Shown here in pieces: positions 47,217 through 60,166 of a stretch of DNA of 64,000 bases. The stretch's first letter is position 1. Every line of letters begins with the position of its first letter. The stretch is taken from NCBI GenBank assembly GCA_013180625.2, contig SNVD02011469.1, positions 248,001 to 312,000 on the forward strand. The letters run 5' to 3'. The notes below the pieces were generated by a model. It saw only the letters and a list, made by a program, of their open reading frames with translations. It ran no database searches and was not told where the DNA came from. A program made the position numbers and the translations under genes. The DNA is from Boswellia sacra (Eukaryota > Streptophyta > Magnoliopsida > Sapindales > Burseraceae).

Positions 47217-50060
47217 TGTAACATCCTAAATCTCAAATTTGTAAATGGTCATAACTTAATTGTTATAGTGCATGTATATATATGGCTTGAGTGTATACAC
47301 ATGAGTGTCTTGATGATAAATTAAAGACATTTTAGGGCATATTAAAAGATTCAAAATTTGAGGCTGTAGATTGTAATTGTGCATATGTGATTATTATATA
47401 AAAGGGTAAGGAGTAGGCAATTTTAGAGAATTCAATCCCTCCAAACTCCTATAAATGCTCCCAGCTCTCTCTTACTTTCTCCCTCTCAATTTTGCCAAGG
47501 ATTTAAGAAGAAGGAAGAAGAAGTAGGAAGCAAAGAGGTAAAACTCACCTCCTTTCTTCAAGCTCTAGCTATTGTGCATGCAATTACGTTATGGATTATT
47601 GTGGTTTGTGGTATTTTATGTTATGTATATGTTAAAACTTACTAAGCAACATGATTTGTGATGGGTTATGAAAGATATAAGAGGATGGGATAATGCTAGG
47701 AAGCTAGAAATGATGTTTTACACCACAAATTCTGTAGGGCTTTGTACGGAGCAGGTTATAGTTCGAAAATTTCTAGAAATTCTAGAGTCACATTTTTTTT
47801 AGCTCTGAAATTTTGACAAGATAAACTAGATATATAAGGATTATATAGAATTTTGAATCACCTAAAAATTTGAAGTATGTGACATGTAGTAAATTTTTGA
47901 ATTTGTTGAAACAAAATTGGACTTCCCCTATTTTAAAATAGAGCATGGGGAATAAATTTTATTTGAGGGACTTATTCTTCATAAAAACACTTGATTTTGT
48001 GTGTGAGATCTTGAATATGTTTTCTTTTAAACTGAAAATCTCATGGATTTTGGAGCTTTGTAAGAATTGTTATGATTTTTTAAATTTGTGCTTTTAAAAC
48101 TGAGATTTTTAGGTTTCAGAACAAAGTAAGGAAAACAAAATGTTCTTGACCGACCCAAACTCAACAAAAAGTTGTGATTTTTGGAACATGTGTTTTGTAT
48201 TAGATTGAAGAGTTTTGTCACAATTTGATCATTGATTGGGTTTATATAAATTTTCAAAGTCATATTGCTCAGTTTAAGAGCCACTGGATAGGAATTGTAT
48301 ATGGACAAAACTAAATGATGTCGAGGGGCATATGACCTCATTTTGCTCTAAAAACTTGAACAAGACATGTTATGTGTGTGTTAATGATGTATACAAATTT
48401 GTATAGATTTTGGGATAAGGGTTAACTTCCTAAAAATCATCCAATTGAGAGTGTATAGGATTGAGTCAATAAAAGATTTACTTTCCACTGTTGTGTGATG
48501 ATCCTTAAAGGAATTTAGTTTTATGATTCCTGGGTTGAGATAAGGATACTACAGCGGAATTTGATCAGGTAAGTAAGCTAAACTAATTCTGAGGTCACAA
48601 TGGACTTGTTGTGGTTTATGAGGTGCATATTGTGCCATATATTTATGTGAATATAAATGTTATGTTTGATTGAAATATTGTGCCTGTGATGAGATTGGAA
48701 GTTTGATTTTTGAACTTGTACTTATGAATTTGGTATATGATGGCATTGAAAAATGTCTATGACCTGATATGTGATGGTATGGAATTGTGCCAATGGTTAT
48801 GATTGTGGTGAGATGAAATTGTCCATATAAATTTGATTGTGATGGCATGAAATAATGCCTATGATTTTGATATATAATGGCATGAAATGCTACCTATAAA
48901 ACTCATATGTGATGACATGAAATGGTGCACATGGAATTGATATTTGATGGCATGAAACTTGTGTAAATATTGATATGTGATATGCTATGGAAATGATGAT
49001 TCATGTCTAATGCCTTAGGGACCAAATTCTATTTGAATGAATTGTGCACGAGAGCCATCTCTTGAGATTATGTGGGGGCCATCTCTTGATGGTCATGGAG
49101 ACCACAAAGTGCCACACACAATGCAAAATGCCATGTGTAGACCGTTCTGATTAATAGCATGGGGGCCACCTCTTGAGATTATGTGGGGGCCAACTCTTGA
49201 ATGTTATGAAACCACAAAGCGCCACACACAATGCAAAGTGTCACATGCAGAGTATTGTGATTGAATAAGTGAGGGGAGGTCTGAACCATGTGTTTCCTAG
49301 TGTACGATTCGGTAGCATGGGCCTGGTATCACCCGGATTTTTAGACTAACCTCAGATTTGTGAAAATATGTGTAATATGTCCTTAAGGCTACATTGAAAT
49401 GTGATAAGTATGTAGGGGTGCTTAAGAGCATAAAATAGCCTACAAAAGGCAAATGAGACAGAAAGTTTGCGCAGGTGCGCAAGTGTGGTTGCGCTCATGT
49501 TGATTTAGAAATTTTAGATAGAATGTTAGCGCAGGTACACAACATATGTGGCACAGGAGCACAACTCTTGTTTCATGTTGAGGTAGAAATCTTGTGTAGG
49601 CGCGCAATGCCTATTGCACAAGAGCGCGATTTTTGTTATATGGGATTGGATTGTTTGACTTGTATGGCAAGTAATTACTTATAAAATTGTGTTTAATATG
49701 AGTTTTCCTTTAACTTGCCATGTGTTTGGATAATGCGAGCTTACTTACTGGGTTATACTTATTAGTCTGTTGTGCTCCTCAGGTGAACGATAGATAGTAG
49801 CTTGTTTGAAGGATCTTTTGGTAGAGAGACGACAGAGTTCCCTTGGAAATTATATGTTTGTTGTATCATCATTATTTTGTTTATCATTGTTTTGATTTTT
49901 GAGCTATTGTTGTAAATATTACTGTGCCATAATTGTCAGTTGTTGGGAACTTTAGTTTATGAATAAAATATGCTTCTGTTTGCCACAGTTGCCAGTTAAA
50001 AAATGATAAATGAATGTCATTAGTTGCACTTAGGACTCCTTAGGGATTCAGGGTGTGACA
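47217..50060 (+). mobile_element. 2.8-kb TG...CA element, copy 4
   Basis: It runs from TGTAACATCCTAAATC to TCAGGGTGTGACA, with the exact 5-bp TSD GGTGA (47212-47216 and 50061-50065). It is inserted in exon 13 of unit C. Features in order on the + strand: TATAAATGCTCCC (about 47452), a CT-rich leader, a donor-like AAAGAG/GTAAAA (about 47538), a donor-like GATCAG/GTAAGTAAGC (about 48569), tandem CATGAAA-rich repeats (48730-48990), GCGCA-rich repeats (49465-49640), an acceptor-like CTCCTCAG/GT (about 49782), and AATAAA near 49962. Diverged from copies 1-3 but the same architecture. Confidence 0.87.
48730..49260 (+). repeat. Degenerate tandem repeats inside copy 4
   Basis: A unit of roughly 45 bases with GATGGCATGAAA recurs from 48730 to 48990. 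It is followed by two rounds of a longer unit (GGGGGCCATCTCTTGA, then CCACAAAGTGCCACACACAATGC) between 49070 and 49250. Not seen in the + strand genes. Confidence 0.6.
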
Positions 50061-50345
50061 GGTGAGTTCCAAGCTTTCAGAGGGGATACTCTCAATATCA
50101 TGGATAGGAGATTACAGAGAGATTTTGACACCAAACTCAATCTGGAAAGCTGCAAAAGTACCTATGGCTTTTGTTTCTTCAACTCCCGCGAAAAGGCCAA
50201 CCATGAATCAGGTAGTGATGGAATTAAACGAATCTCTAACAATTGAGATGGCACGTGTGAAGAAGGGTCAGGAAGCTAAATTGAAAGACACTATGATTTC
50301 TGTCAATTTGAATCTCTAAACCCAATTATATCCCCTTAGTAAGGT

Positions 50346-52687
50346 AGTACTTTCTCAAAATATACCCTGTTTAAGTATGTATACATGTTTGTGTTCCAGG
50401 GTTTGGAAGCCTCTCTATGTCAATTGCTTTGTGCTCCATTGAATTTTAAAAAAAAATAAATAAGCTAGTTGCAACGTTTTTAATGTACGTTTAATGAAAA
50501 ATGAATTGATGCAGTTTTTTTTTTTTTTTTGGTGATTTCCATTGTTTATATCTGGTGAGCAATCAATTTTTGATCTTATTCATCCGTGTTTTGACATATA
50601 GTACTTTCAACTATGAAGGCAAATGCCAATTCCAATATCAAAATGCAAGTTATTGAACTATTAGAAGAATCAACGACTTACTAATACGTACTGAGAATAG
50701 CCAAAAACTTGTTGACGGTTCTTAATTTTAAGCTTCAGTTGATTTTGATATATACACACACACACACACACACACATACCACTTCTTGTCCTCACAAGTT
50801 CCAAAAGCATATTCCAAAAATTAAGATCCCCGAAAGATGCAAAATTCATTAATATATAGTTGCCAAGTGAATTAATGATTAAATTTATGTCACATCATTT
50901 AAGAATTGGGATGCATGATTTTGAGATAGAATTTTGAAATGGGTAGCATTACTCTTATTTAAGTGGTGCTATCTAGTCTCACCGTTAAAGAAACCAAAAA
51001 AAAAAAAGGGGTGATTCAATATGGCAATAATCTCCAAGAAGAAGGCTAATGGTTGTTCCAAAATTGGCTGTAAATCAACATCAAATACCAAACCACTCAT
51101 TGCAATGAGTGAGGAAGAAAGTCTACCAGGTAATCAATATGCCTCCTTGTTTCTAACGTATTTTCATGGTGTTTCTTGAATTATTTAGTATTGTAATTTC
51201 AAGTTTTCAACTCAAGCGGGTCATACCTTGTACTAATATAAAGAGATCGACAAAAAAACCCTGGCATCTGACATTAGTATGTGAAAGGACAGCTCAAATT
51301 TAAACTTACACATTAATTCCTAATTTTAACAAACGTTAGGAAAATATTCATTCTTCTAGTGTCGACATGCATGCTTATTGAAATGAGAAAAAATTTGTTG
51401 AACTCTAGAAGGGTTCGCTACCCATAACACTTTAAAAAATTTAAAATATTAAATAATAAAAACTAAAATATAATGCTTTTAATTCTTTTATTTTCATAAA
51501 AATTGATTTTAAACACAAAATCAACTAAATATATGAAATATAAGAGTTAAAAATATTAATCTTAAGAACTTTTTGGGTCTAAATATTTAGTTAACTAAGA
51601 TATGTATGATATATAATATTTTCAAATTTTAAACATCTATTAGCAACTATTAGAAATTTTACCATAATTATTTTTTAAATCTATTATTTTAGTTCTTTTT
51701 CCACAGTGTAAGATCTATATTTGTTTGTAACATATTTTAATTAAGAAAAATTTCATACCCGTGAGTATGAGAGAACTACTTAGTTCAGAGGCTTTAAAAA
51801 CTAATATCATATAGTTTTATTGATCTTAGGAATTTTTTTTATTAATAAGAAATATGAATTTAACTAATTATTAATGATTTAGATTTTTTTTTTCGTAGGA
51901 CTGATTCTTGGATAACTATAACATAAAAACTATACATTTCGGGTTTTATTTAATGCAAATATCTAACTACTTTATATCACTCACAATTCTCTATAATACC
52001 GTCCAAAAATCTTGACAGGCCAATATAAAATCAAATATGTTATATAATAAAAATTATTATTATTTATCTTTGTTTATAATCCAAATAATTGTAATGTTAA
52101 TAATCTAAATATTTTTAAAATTGTTTTTTGGTCCACCTAGCTTGTTCCTACATCACATCCTATAATAAAAAATATCTTTTACAAGACTACACTTTTAAAT
52201 AGATCAAAGTCGTAAAATAATTTTTTAATAACTTATATTTTAGGATAAAATAATTAAATTTATAAATTTATAATGTTTATTACTTCAATTTGAATTTCAT
52301 CAAAAGATTTGTAATCAATAAGGATCTATATGCATAAAAATATTGAATTTCAAACTTTAAATAAAAAAAAGCATCATCCATATAGATATATTTATATATT
52401 TATTCTAAATTATTCATGTTTCAATTTAATTGATAAAAAAAAAACAAAAACAAAAACCAACCCTTTATTAAGTCAGTTCCCTCTAATATTTGATGATCAA
52501 AATGTTATATAATATTAAAAATCTCAAGGTAATTAGCTCAAACTTAAAGAGGATCCTACTAAGTCGCTATTAACAGTTCGAGTTGTCCTACCTCGTATAG
52601 TAATAGAAACTATAGCTGCGTAGCATCCTTCATATAATTTGGACAAGGATTTTCTATTGATTATATCCTAAGCAAGAAGAAACCAAA
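50346..52687. other. Intergenic region between units C and D
   Basis: 3' flank of unit C (to about 51350, alignable with 16700-17950), then the 5' flank of unit D (51350-51600 matches 18840-19070). Sequence 51600-52680 is AT-rich and unlike the other units' promoters. Contains a poly-T run (50515-50531) and a (CA)n run (50756-50775). No gene is visible. Confidence 0.6.
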
Positions 52688-54393
52688 ATGACAATAGAGA
52701 TATTATAGCAGTCCATCAGTGCATTCTTAAGTATACTTGCTATTACAGTTCTGGTTCCCGCTCACCAGCAATCATGTTTCTGTAACTCAATCTTTAAGAT
52801 AGATATTTATTTGTTATAATTAAGCTTAGACATGCACTCAGATTTTCTCTCTGTCTCTGCAGGCTTTGTTAGCATAGATTGTGGAATACCATAAAATTCT
52901 GGCTATGCAGACAAGATAACAGGCATAAATTATACTTCGGATGCAGCCTTCATATATAGAGACTGGGGTAAGCTATAATATATTACAAGAGTACAACACT
53001 AAGATCCTGGAACAACAGTTCTTGAAGGTTAGAAGCTTCCCTGAGAGAATAAAAAATTGCTACACCCTGCGCCTGAACGCAGCCATCTTAAGTTTTTGAT
53101 TAGAGCAAGATTCATGTATGGAAATTATGATGGCAAAGGGAAAGCACCAAGTTTTGATCTGCTTCTTGAAGCAGATGTGTAGGATACATTGGAAATAAAA
53201 GATGCATCCACTATTGTTACAAAAGAGATCATCCATATTCCCCGGAAAAATAATTATATATATGTATGTCTTGGAAATGCAGGAGGTGGAACACCTTTCA
53301 TATCAGCATTAGAACTCAGACCCTTGGATAATGCCAGTTATGTAACTCAGTCAGGATCACTTCAACTCTTTTGTCGGTGGGATGTTGGTTTAGCCAGCAA
53401 CGGAACATTCAGGTAAGTCATTTTATATCACCAAAATTTGGTAATAAGAATAATGATTTCTGAGTAAAACTATATATGCTGCAGGGACAACGATGACCCT
53501 TATGATCGCACATGGTGGCCACCTGATAGCTACAATTGGACATCAATAAATAACTCGTTGTTTGTTCATTCCCATGAGGAGAAGTTCAAACCACCATATT
53601 CTGTAATGAGAACTGCCTCTATACCAGCAAAGGGTAGCAATACCTTGGACTTCAGTTGGGAGATTGCTGATCCCACATCCCAATATTATGCCTACCTCTA
53701 GTTCGCTGGACTGGAAGTTAACCAAGAATATGACAAGACCAGAGTACAGGAAATCTATATGAATGGAATGATCTGGAAACCGCCCTTCACTCCCATGTAC
53801 TTAATCTCAACAATTGTATACAACAAATCACCTATATATGGAGGAAAAAAAATTGAAATATCTATCAGAAAAACTGAGAATTCAACGCTACCACCCATTC
53901 TCAATGCTCTTGAGATACATCAGGTGAAGGAATTCCAACAACTGCTAACGGACCAACAAGATCGTATGTTCTTCCAGACAATTAATTTTTGTATCAATAT
54001 TGGCCAGTTTTTCCATTTTTTCTTTTCCTCTCAATTAAAGAATTACAATAAGTCCCCATGATGATTTCAATTCTATATTACAATAAGTCCCCATGATGAT
54101 TTCAATTCTATCTTCTTTATGCATGTAAACCTATTAATTAGTTGATGCTGTCATGAATATCAAATCCAACTATAGAGTAAAAAGATCAGATTGGCAAGAA
54201 GATCCATGTGGCCCCAAACATTACATGTGGCCGGGTCTTAATTGCAGCTTCGATGATGATAATCCTCCTAGAATCGTATCTGTGTAAGTTTACATTTTCT
54301 AACTAGCGTCCTACTCTCTTATGCTTGATTATCAAGATGCTGTAGCACCAAAATTATTGGTTATGGACGGAGAAACTCATCATCAAGAGGAAT

Positions 54394-57065
54394 TGTCATA
54401 TCCAATACTATACATATAGAGTGTAACATTTAAACAATCATTTAATAGTGAACTCTGTCATTTCTTTCAAAAAATTATATTGAGTATTATCAAATACAGA
54501 TTTCCTAGTCACAACCACAGCATTTCACTATAAATATGTACATTCAAAATCAAAAGAATTTCTACAGTATTGTCAAGTTAATATAAGGCAGCGGTCCGTG
54601 GTTGTTAAGAGAACTCCATCAGTATTGCCAAAAGTCCTCCATCTAGCTCCCAATCTACTGTTCACCTGAGGCACACAATGATTTAATGAGTAAAACTCAA
54701 TAAGTAAGCTTAATAGATGTGATACAATGTTTACTAGCAATACAGATTAGTTATAGAACGGATACTATTCAAAGATACTATTCACTTCTTATTACTCAAG
54801 CCTCAAGTAACTTGTTGAAGAAGTTACACGGCATAAATCTCTTTGCAGGGGTTGTGCTCCTGCGCCAGTGAATCCGTATATTTGGCAAACTTCTTAGGCC
54901 ATTTTCTCACTTGCCAATCACATTTCTTTTACTTCACTATTTCCTGTCTAAGGCCATTACGCATTCTCATCCACTATCACATAAGTAAGTTCACTTCATA
55001 TTCACTTTCTCAATTCATCACATCCTCATGTGCATTCATAAACACATAAATCATTCACACATGAGTTTCCTTAAGGACTCACATACAATATTCGGTACCG
55101 TGCTAATGACACATATCATGTCCATATCACAAAATTCGGAAGCTTCCAGTCACAGATACGTAGAAACAGTGCTCTCTAATTAAGGTAGGACTTATCATAT
55201 CATAGTCAGATCACATATATGGGCCCATATCACATAGCCACCTATTGGCGGCATCCGTAGGTAAGGCATCGTCGCAATGAGTATTTGTTACATTCTCACA
55301 TTGCACGAATCCGCCATCACCCAGAGGTGACAGCTATATAGTCCTACTGGACTCTATCTTGCCGCACGAAATAGTACAGATACATATAGATGCCTACATT
55401 TGAAATAGCTCAAGGCTAGTCTGACAATTCGGGCGATACCGGGCCTATGCTACCAAATCTCTTATAGAGAAACACATGGTCCAAACCTCCCCTCAAGCTA
55501 CGAGAGCTAAGTTTCCTACGTTTGACATGCCAATCATATATTACAATTCACATTCAGTCACATAAAAGAAGCTCTATATTAGGCTTCTAACACAATCACA
55601 ATTCAAGCACCGTAGTGCTAACTTTTAACAGTATTCATTACATAATATAGCATACGGTAGAACACCATTTATTGTCGCCTTAGAATGGTTAGCTTACTTA
55701 CCTTATACAGCTCATTTGTCGATGTTTGTGTTTAACCTAAAAACAATACAAAATCTTTTTAAGGTTCACCATACATATTGGTGAAATAATTCCCCTTTTT
55801 GGCTCTATTTCTATACATACTCCATCCAACAATTTATAACAAACAATTGTCTATTCCAAAATCCACACAAATGCATAGACAACTTTTGCACTTATATAAA
55901 ATGTCTTCTTAAAATTGTTAGAGTCAAATAAGGTCATATGCTCACTCAAATTAACTTAATTCATTAACTCAACAATTCTATCAATGCATTCATTTCACTG
56001 AGCAGTAGAGACTTAAAAATTTATAAGAATTGCAATACTACTCAAATAACTACAAAATTTTTCAGGCTAGTATATAACTACCTCCATACAAAAAATGATG
56101 GCTTTACAAGGGGTTTAAGTCATTCAAACCCAATTATATCTAATTGCCCTGTTTTGGAAACTAAAGGTTCCAGTTTTATGAAGCCAATTTTAAAAATTCA
56201 TAGCAATTCATATAGAGATTCAATCTCATTTAAACTTTACACTGTCATAGATAACATGTATAAGAACTTGCATACCAAAAATTAGGTAATTTTACAAAGA
56301 TTTGGACCTTCAACCAAATTCGTTTTCCCCTACTCAGTTCTAAGACAGGCAAAATGTGAAATTCTAGACTAGAAGTTCAAAAATTCACTTCAATTCATAT
56401 ATTTCAAATTTTTGAGTGAATGAAATTTCTATACACTCCTGGACATGTCTATTTTTATCAGTAAAATTTTCAGAACCAGAAAAGATTTCCCTAAATTTTA
56501 GAAATTTTCAAAATAGGCACTGTTCAGTGTAAAAAGACTGTAGAATTTGAACTAAAGTCCCACTTCTAGCTTTGTATACTCATTCTCCTACTTAGTTTAC
56601 TTCAATTCTCATTCAAATTCACATTTTTATACAATTTATATTATATAGCACAACAATTCTCATAATCACATCACTACACAAGGCAATTCTTACACAATAT
56701 TAGAAAATAGCACAAGGCATACTAATTAGAAAATTGATTCTTCCCTCTTCCCTCTTCCTCCTTCCTTCCTTACCTTGGATTCTTGATGGCTTGGTGTGAA
56801 GAAGATTGAGAGAAAGTAAGAAGGGCCAGAACATGTAAGTCAAAGGAAGGGAAAGAAAATAACACAAATTCTAGAATTCCTCTTCCTTTTATAGTAAACA
56901 AAAATTTTATCATAACCCTCTCCGTTCTCATTCCTTCAATTAAGTCCATCTCTCTTTCAATTATTACACTATAATTCAAATATATCACATATATATTAAT
57001 ACATATTAATACATATGTATTCATTATATATCACGACATATACACTAAAAATTTAGGATGCTACA
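54394..57065 (-). mobile_element. 2.7-kb TG...CA element, copy 5
   Basis: On the + strand it runs from TGTCATATCCAATAC to TTTAGGATGCTACA. The exact 5-bp TSD GGAAT (54389-54393 and 57066-57070) lies in exon 5 of unit D. It is the most degenerate copy but keeps, on the minus strand, a leader ending AATCCAAG/GTAAGGAAGG (about 56773), a donor-like ATAAG/GTAAGTAAGC (about 55705) and the conserved CTTATTGAGTTTTACTCATT block (about 54690-54712). No protein. Confidence 0.85.
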
Positions 57066-57945
57066 GGAATAGCCGGGCAATCTCTGTAAGCATCTCATCT
57101 CAAATCCATTAATGATGGGACAAAGTCATCAGCTTAATATTTTCAATCACCATTTCAGGAACTTGTCAAACAACAGTTTGGTGGGACCAGTGCATGATTT
57201 TCTAACACAACTACCGTTCTTAACCGTACTGTAAGTTAATCAATGTTGTGATGTTACAAGAAGTTTCATGGTTGAAAAATAAGAATCAGTTTTGCTATTC
57301 TCTTGCAGAAACTTGAAAGCAAATAAACTCAAAAGGTTCAATACCAGATGCACTTATGCAAATAAAAAAGGATGGTTCGCTTTCACTAAGGTTTGCTTTA
57401 AGTCCGAAGTTATATATAGCTACGTTAATATAGTTGACAATTCATTTTTGGTAGTACTAGCTTTTTTTTTTTTTTTTTTTTTTGCGCTAGAGGGAAACTT
57501 AGTCCATTTTTGGAATGTAACATAGTAGCTTAAACTTTTAGACTAGGTGGTATTGGAGCAACAGTTCTGAGTTTAAACGCCAATATATGCATATTTGTTG
57601 TTTGCATTTATTTACGTCTGGATAAGGCAAGCTCAGTACTATTGGTGAGCCTTATATCTGGGCAGGTTATGACTATATTGTTACTGTTGTGCCCAAATCT
57701 AATAGTAGCTTTTAGGTCAGGTGGTGCCACACCTAAAAACCATTCATAGTATTGTTAGAGCTGCTGATATAGCAGCTTATCTATTCTATCGATGGGCTAT
57801 AAGTAGCTATTAACACTAGATAATGTTACCATTAATTTAAGTCTTAAAATAAAAATTCTAATTATTATCACTCTATATTTTAGTGTGGAAGGAAATCCAG
57901 ATCTTTGTCCTGAAATGGAATTTTAGAACGAGAAAACAAGGTAAG

Positions 57946-57950
<5 letters not shown>

Positions 57951-57990
<40 letters not shown>

Positions 57991-58009
57991 CACACGCACG
58001 CACGCACAG
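57951..58009. repeat. Compound (AT)n(AC)n(ACGC)n microsatellite
   Basis: In intron 8 of unit D, directly after the donor. Confidence 0.95.
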
Positions 58010-60049
58010 TTCTAGATTATTCGTTCAATTCATGCCTATAAACTCGTAGTAATTTCCAGATGGACAGAATGGATCGCTCGAGTGGAAAAAGCAAATGTAC
58101 AAATACTCTGATTTGGTGAAGCTTACCAACAATTTTGAGAGGGTTATAGGGAAAGGAGGATTTGGAACAGTTCCATGGATGCTCGGATGACACTCAAGTA
58201 GCAGTAAAGATCCTCTCAGAATCTTCAATACAAGGATATAAGGAGTTTAAGGCTTAGGTATAACCTGTTCAGAAACTCTACAACTCCTTAAAATATGACT
58301 AATTATGATATGGTTTTTTATTCACAGGTCGAACTTCTTATGAGAGCTCATCATAAAAACTTGACAACCCTGGTTGGGTATTGCAATGAGAGCACCAATA
58401 TGGGACTGATCTATGAGTTTATGGCAAATGGAAATTTACGAGAACATCGCTCAAGTTTTTTATTCATTTGATTTATGTGATTTTAATCAAGATAATCTGC
58501 TTTAAATAGTTTTAGCAACTTTGTAATTTTAGTATCAATTAATTGAAAGTTTTTCACTAATCAAACAGAGGTTAAGCAATTTTTTTATGTATCCAGAAAA
58601 CAACAAAGATATCTTGAGTTGGGAAGGGAGACTACGAATAGCAGCAGAGAATATGTTCTGCATATTCTCCCTTGTTCAAATTTAATATATCTCTTCCCTA
58701 TCTAAGGTGTTATTGTGACACTCTAAATTTTAAGTAAGTTTGACTTACATGTATATTGTAAAAATATGTATTATTAACATTATGAGGTATGTATATATAT
58801 ATATGGAGAGGGATGAAATTAGATGAGAGATGGAAGGGTGTGAATGAAAAACTAAGAAAGTGTAAGGGCTTAATTGAAATTATTGTGTGATGTATATTTA
58901 TAAAACATGGAATAACTCTAGAAAATTCATTTTCTTCCCCCTTTCTCTTTGAAACGTCCAGCATACTCTCTCTCCATTTTCTCTCAATTTTTGCCATGGA
59001 ATCAAGAGGAGAGGAAGGAAACAAGAGTCCAAAAGGTAAAGATTCACTCCTCTCTCTCTAACTCTAGTCACAACCATGCAATTAAGTGATGGTTTATTAT
59101 TGTTTGTGATATTTCATGTTAGGCATATGCTGTAAATGGCTAGAAAAACATGAATTAGAATGAAATATGGAAGAATTTAAAGATTTGATGATGCTAGGAA
59201 GCTAGAAGTAAAGTATGAGTATGAATTCTGCAGAGTTGTTTTTCTGAACAGTGCTAAGTCCAAAAATTCCTATAAATTCCATGGTTGTTTGCTAACTCTG
59301 AAATTTTTATATGATAAACTAGACACCCCAAGGAGTTTATAAAATTTTGTAAAACTTGAAAATTCGTAGTGTGTGAATTGTAATGAATTTTTGAAATTTT
59401 GATTCGAAATTGTGAATTCCTCTGTTTTAACACAGGGCAGGGGGAATGAACTCGATTTGAGGGGGCAAATCTTTGCAAAATTTTGTGATTTTTAACACAC
59501 AAACCCTTGGGTATGTTTTCTTTTAGACTGTAAATTTTCATGGTTTTTGGAGGAATTGTTATGATTTTTTCAAATCTGGACTTAAAGAACTGTGAATGTT
59601 AAGTTCCAGAACAGAGTATGTGAAATAAATTTTGTTTGACTGCCTTAAACTCCTTAGAAAATCATGATTTTTGGTGGAATGACTCTTATATGTGTCTAGT
59701 TTTAGACTGGAAAGTTTGGTAGAGATTGGATTATTGTATAATTTTATAAAATTCTTCAAATTTTCACTGTTCAGTTGAGAGGTCTACATACAGATTTGCT
59801 GTGTGGATGAAATTAAAGGTTTTCAAGGGGAATATGACCTTATTTTGACTCAATAAAATTCATGGACTATAATATGTATGTCTATTTGATTTCCATGAAT
59901 TTTGGTGATGATTGGAAATGAATAACCTCTTATTATAATAATCCAACCAATATGTGTGTGTGATAGAGTTTAATAAATGATGTTATTGGTTGGTTGAATT
60001 GTTGTTAACCTAAAAGGGATTTAATGACTTCAAAATGGACACTGATCAG

Positions 60050-60166
60050 TGTGTCATGACTATGGCAATGGTTACCAGAGAGGAAGGAGAAGAAGAAGAG
60101 ATGAACTTTAAACAACTGCTTGTCAAGAAATACAGGACAACAAAATTAAGAGGCGAGGCTAATCAG
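60050..60166 (+). other. Conserved 117-nt exon-like block (copy 3)
   Basis: Preceded by ACTGATCAG and followed by GTAAGTAGC. Open for 39 codons (CVMTMAMVTREEGEEEE, MNFKQLLVKKYRTTKLRG, EANQ). Joined directly to the ATG leader at 58996-59035, the frame would not stay open, so either other exons intervene or the transcript is non-coding. Confidence 0.55.

Larger units (their letters stand above)
37168..50345 (+). pseudogene. Malectin-like LRR receptor kinase, unit C, dead and split by three insertions
   Basis: All 13 exons of the unit B model can be traced. Exon 1 is at 37168 (TAG at codon 6), exon 2 at 37311-37835 and exon 3 at 37910-38380. Exon 4 is interrupted (about 42990-43043, resuming about 45065). 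Exon 5 is at about 45245-45318 with a GC donor, and exon 6 has a lost donor. Exon 7 is near 45555 and the transmembrane exon 8 near 45810. Exon 9 lacks the glycine loop. Exons 10-12 lie between 46303 and 46870 (HRD context LNRDVKS, DFG changed to HFC). Exon 13 is interrupted (about 47070-47216, resuming 50061). Insertions: CACTA in intron 3, an LTR-like element in exon 4, a 2.8-kb element in exon 13. Numerous stops and indels show long decay. Confidence 0.93.
52688..58713 (+). pseudogene. Malectin-like LRR receptor kinase, unit D, dead, lacking exons 12-13
   Basis: Exon 1 from 52688 (TAG at codon 7); exon 2, 52863-53412 (a TAA after DCGIP, further stops); exon 3, 53485-53963; exon 4, 54142-54284. 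Exon 5 is split by a transposon (54371-54393, then 57066). Exon 6 is near 57160 and exon 7 near 57310. Exon 8, 57884-57940, is only 57 nt against 161 in unit B: the 104-nt loss removes the transmembrane segment. Exon 9, 58060-58257, has a 2-nt loss after GKGGFG. Exons 10 (58328-58454) and 11 (58597-58650) follow. The catalytic loop and the rest are absent; copy 3 of the TG...CA family begins where intron 11 should continue. Confidence 0.93.
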
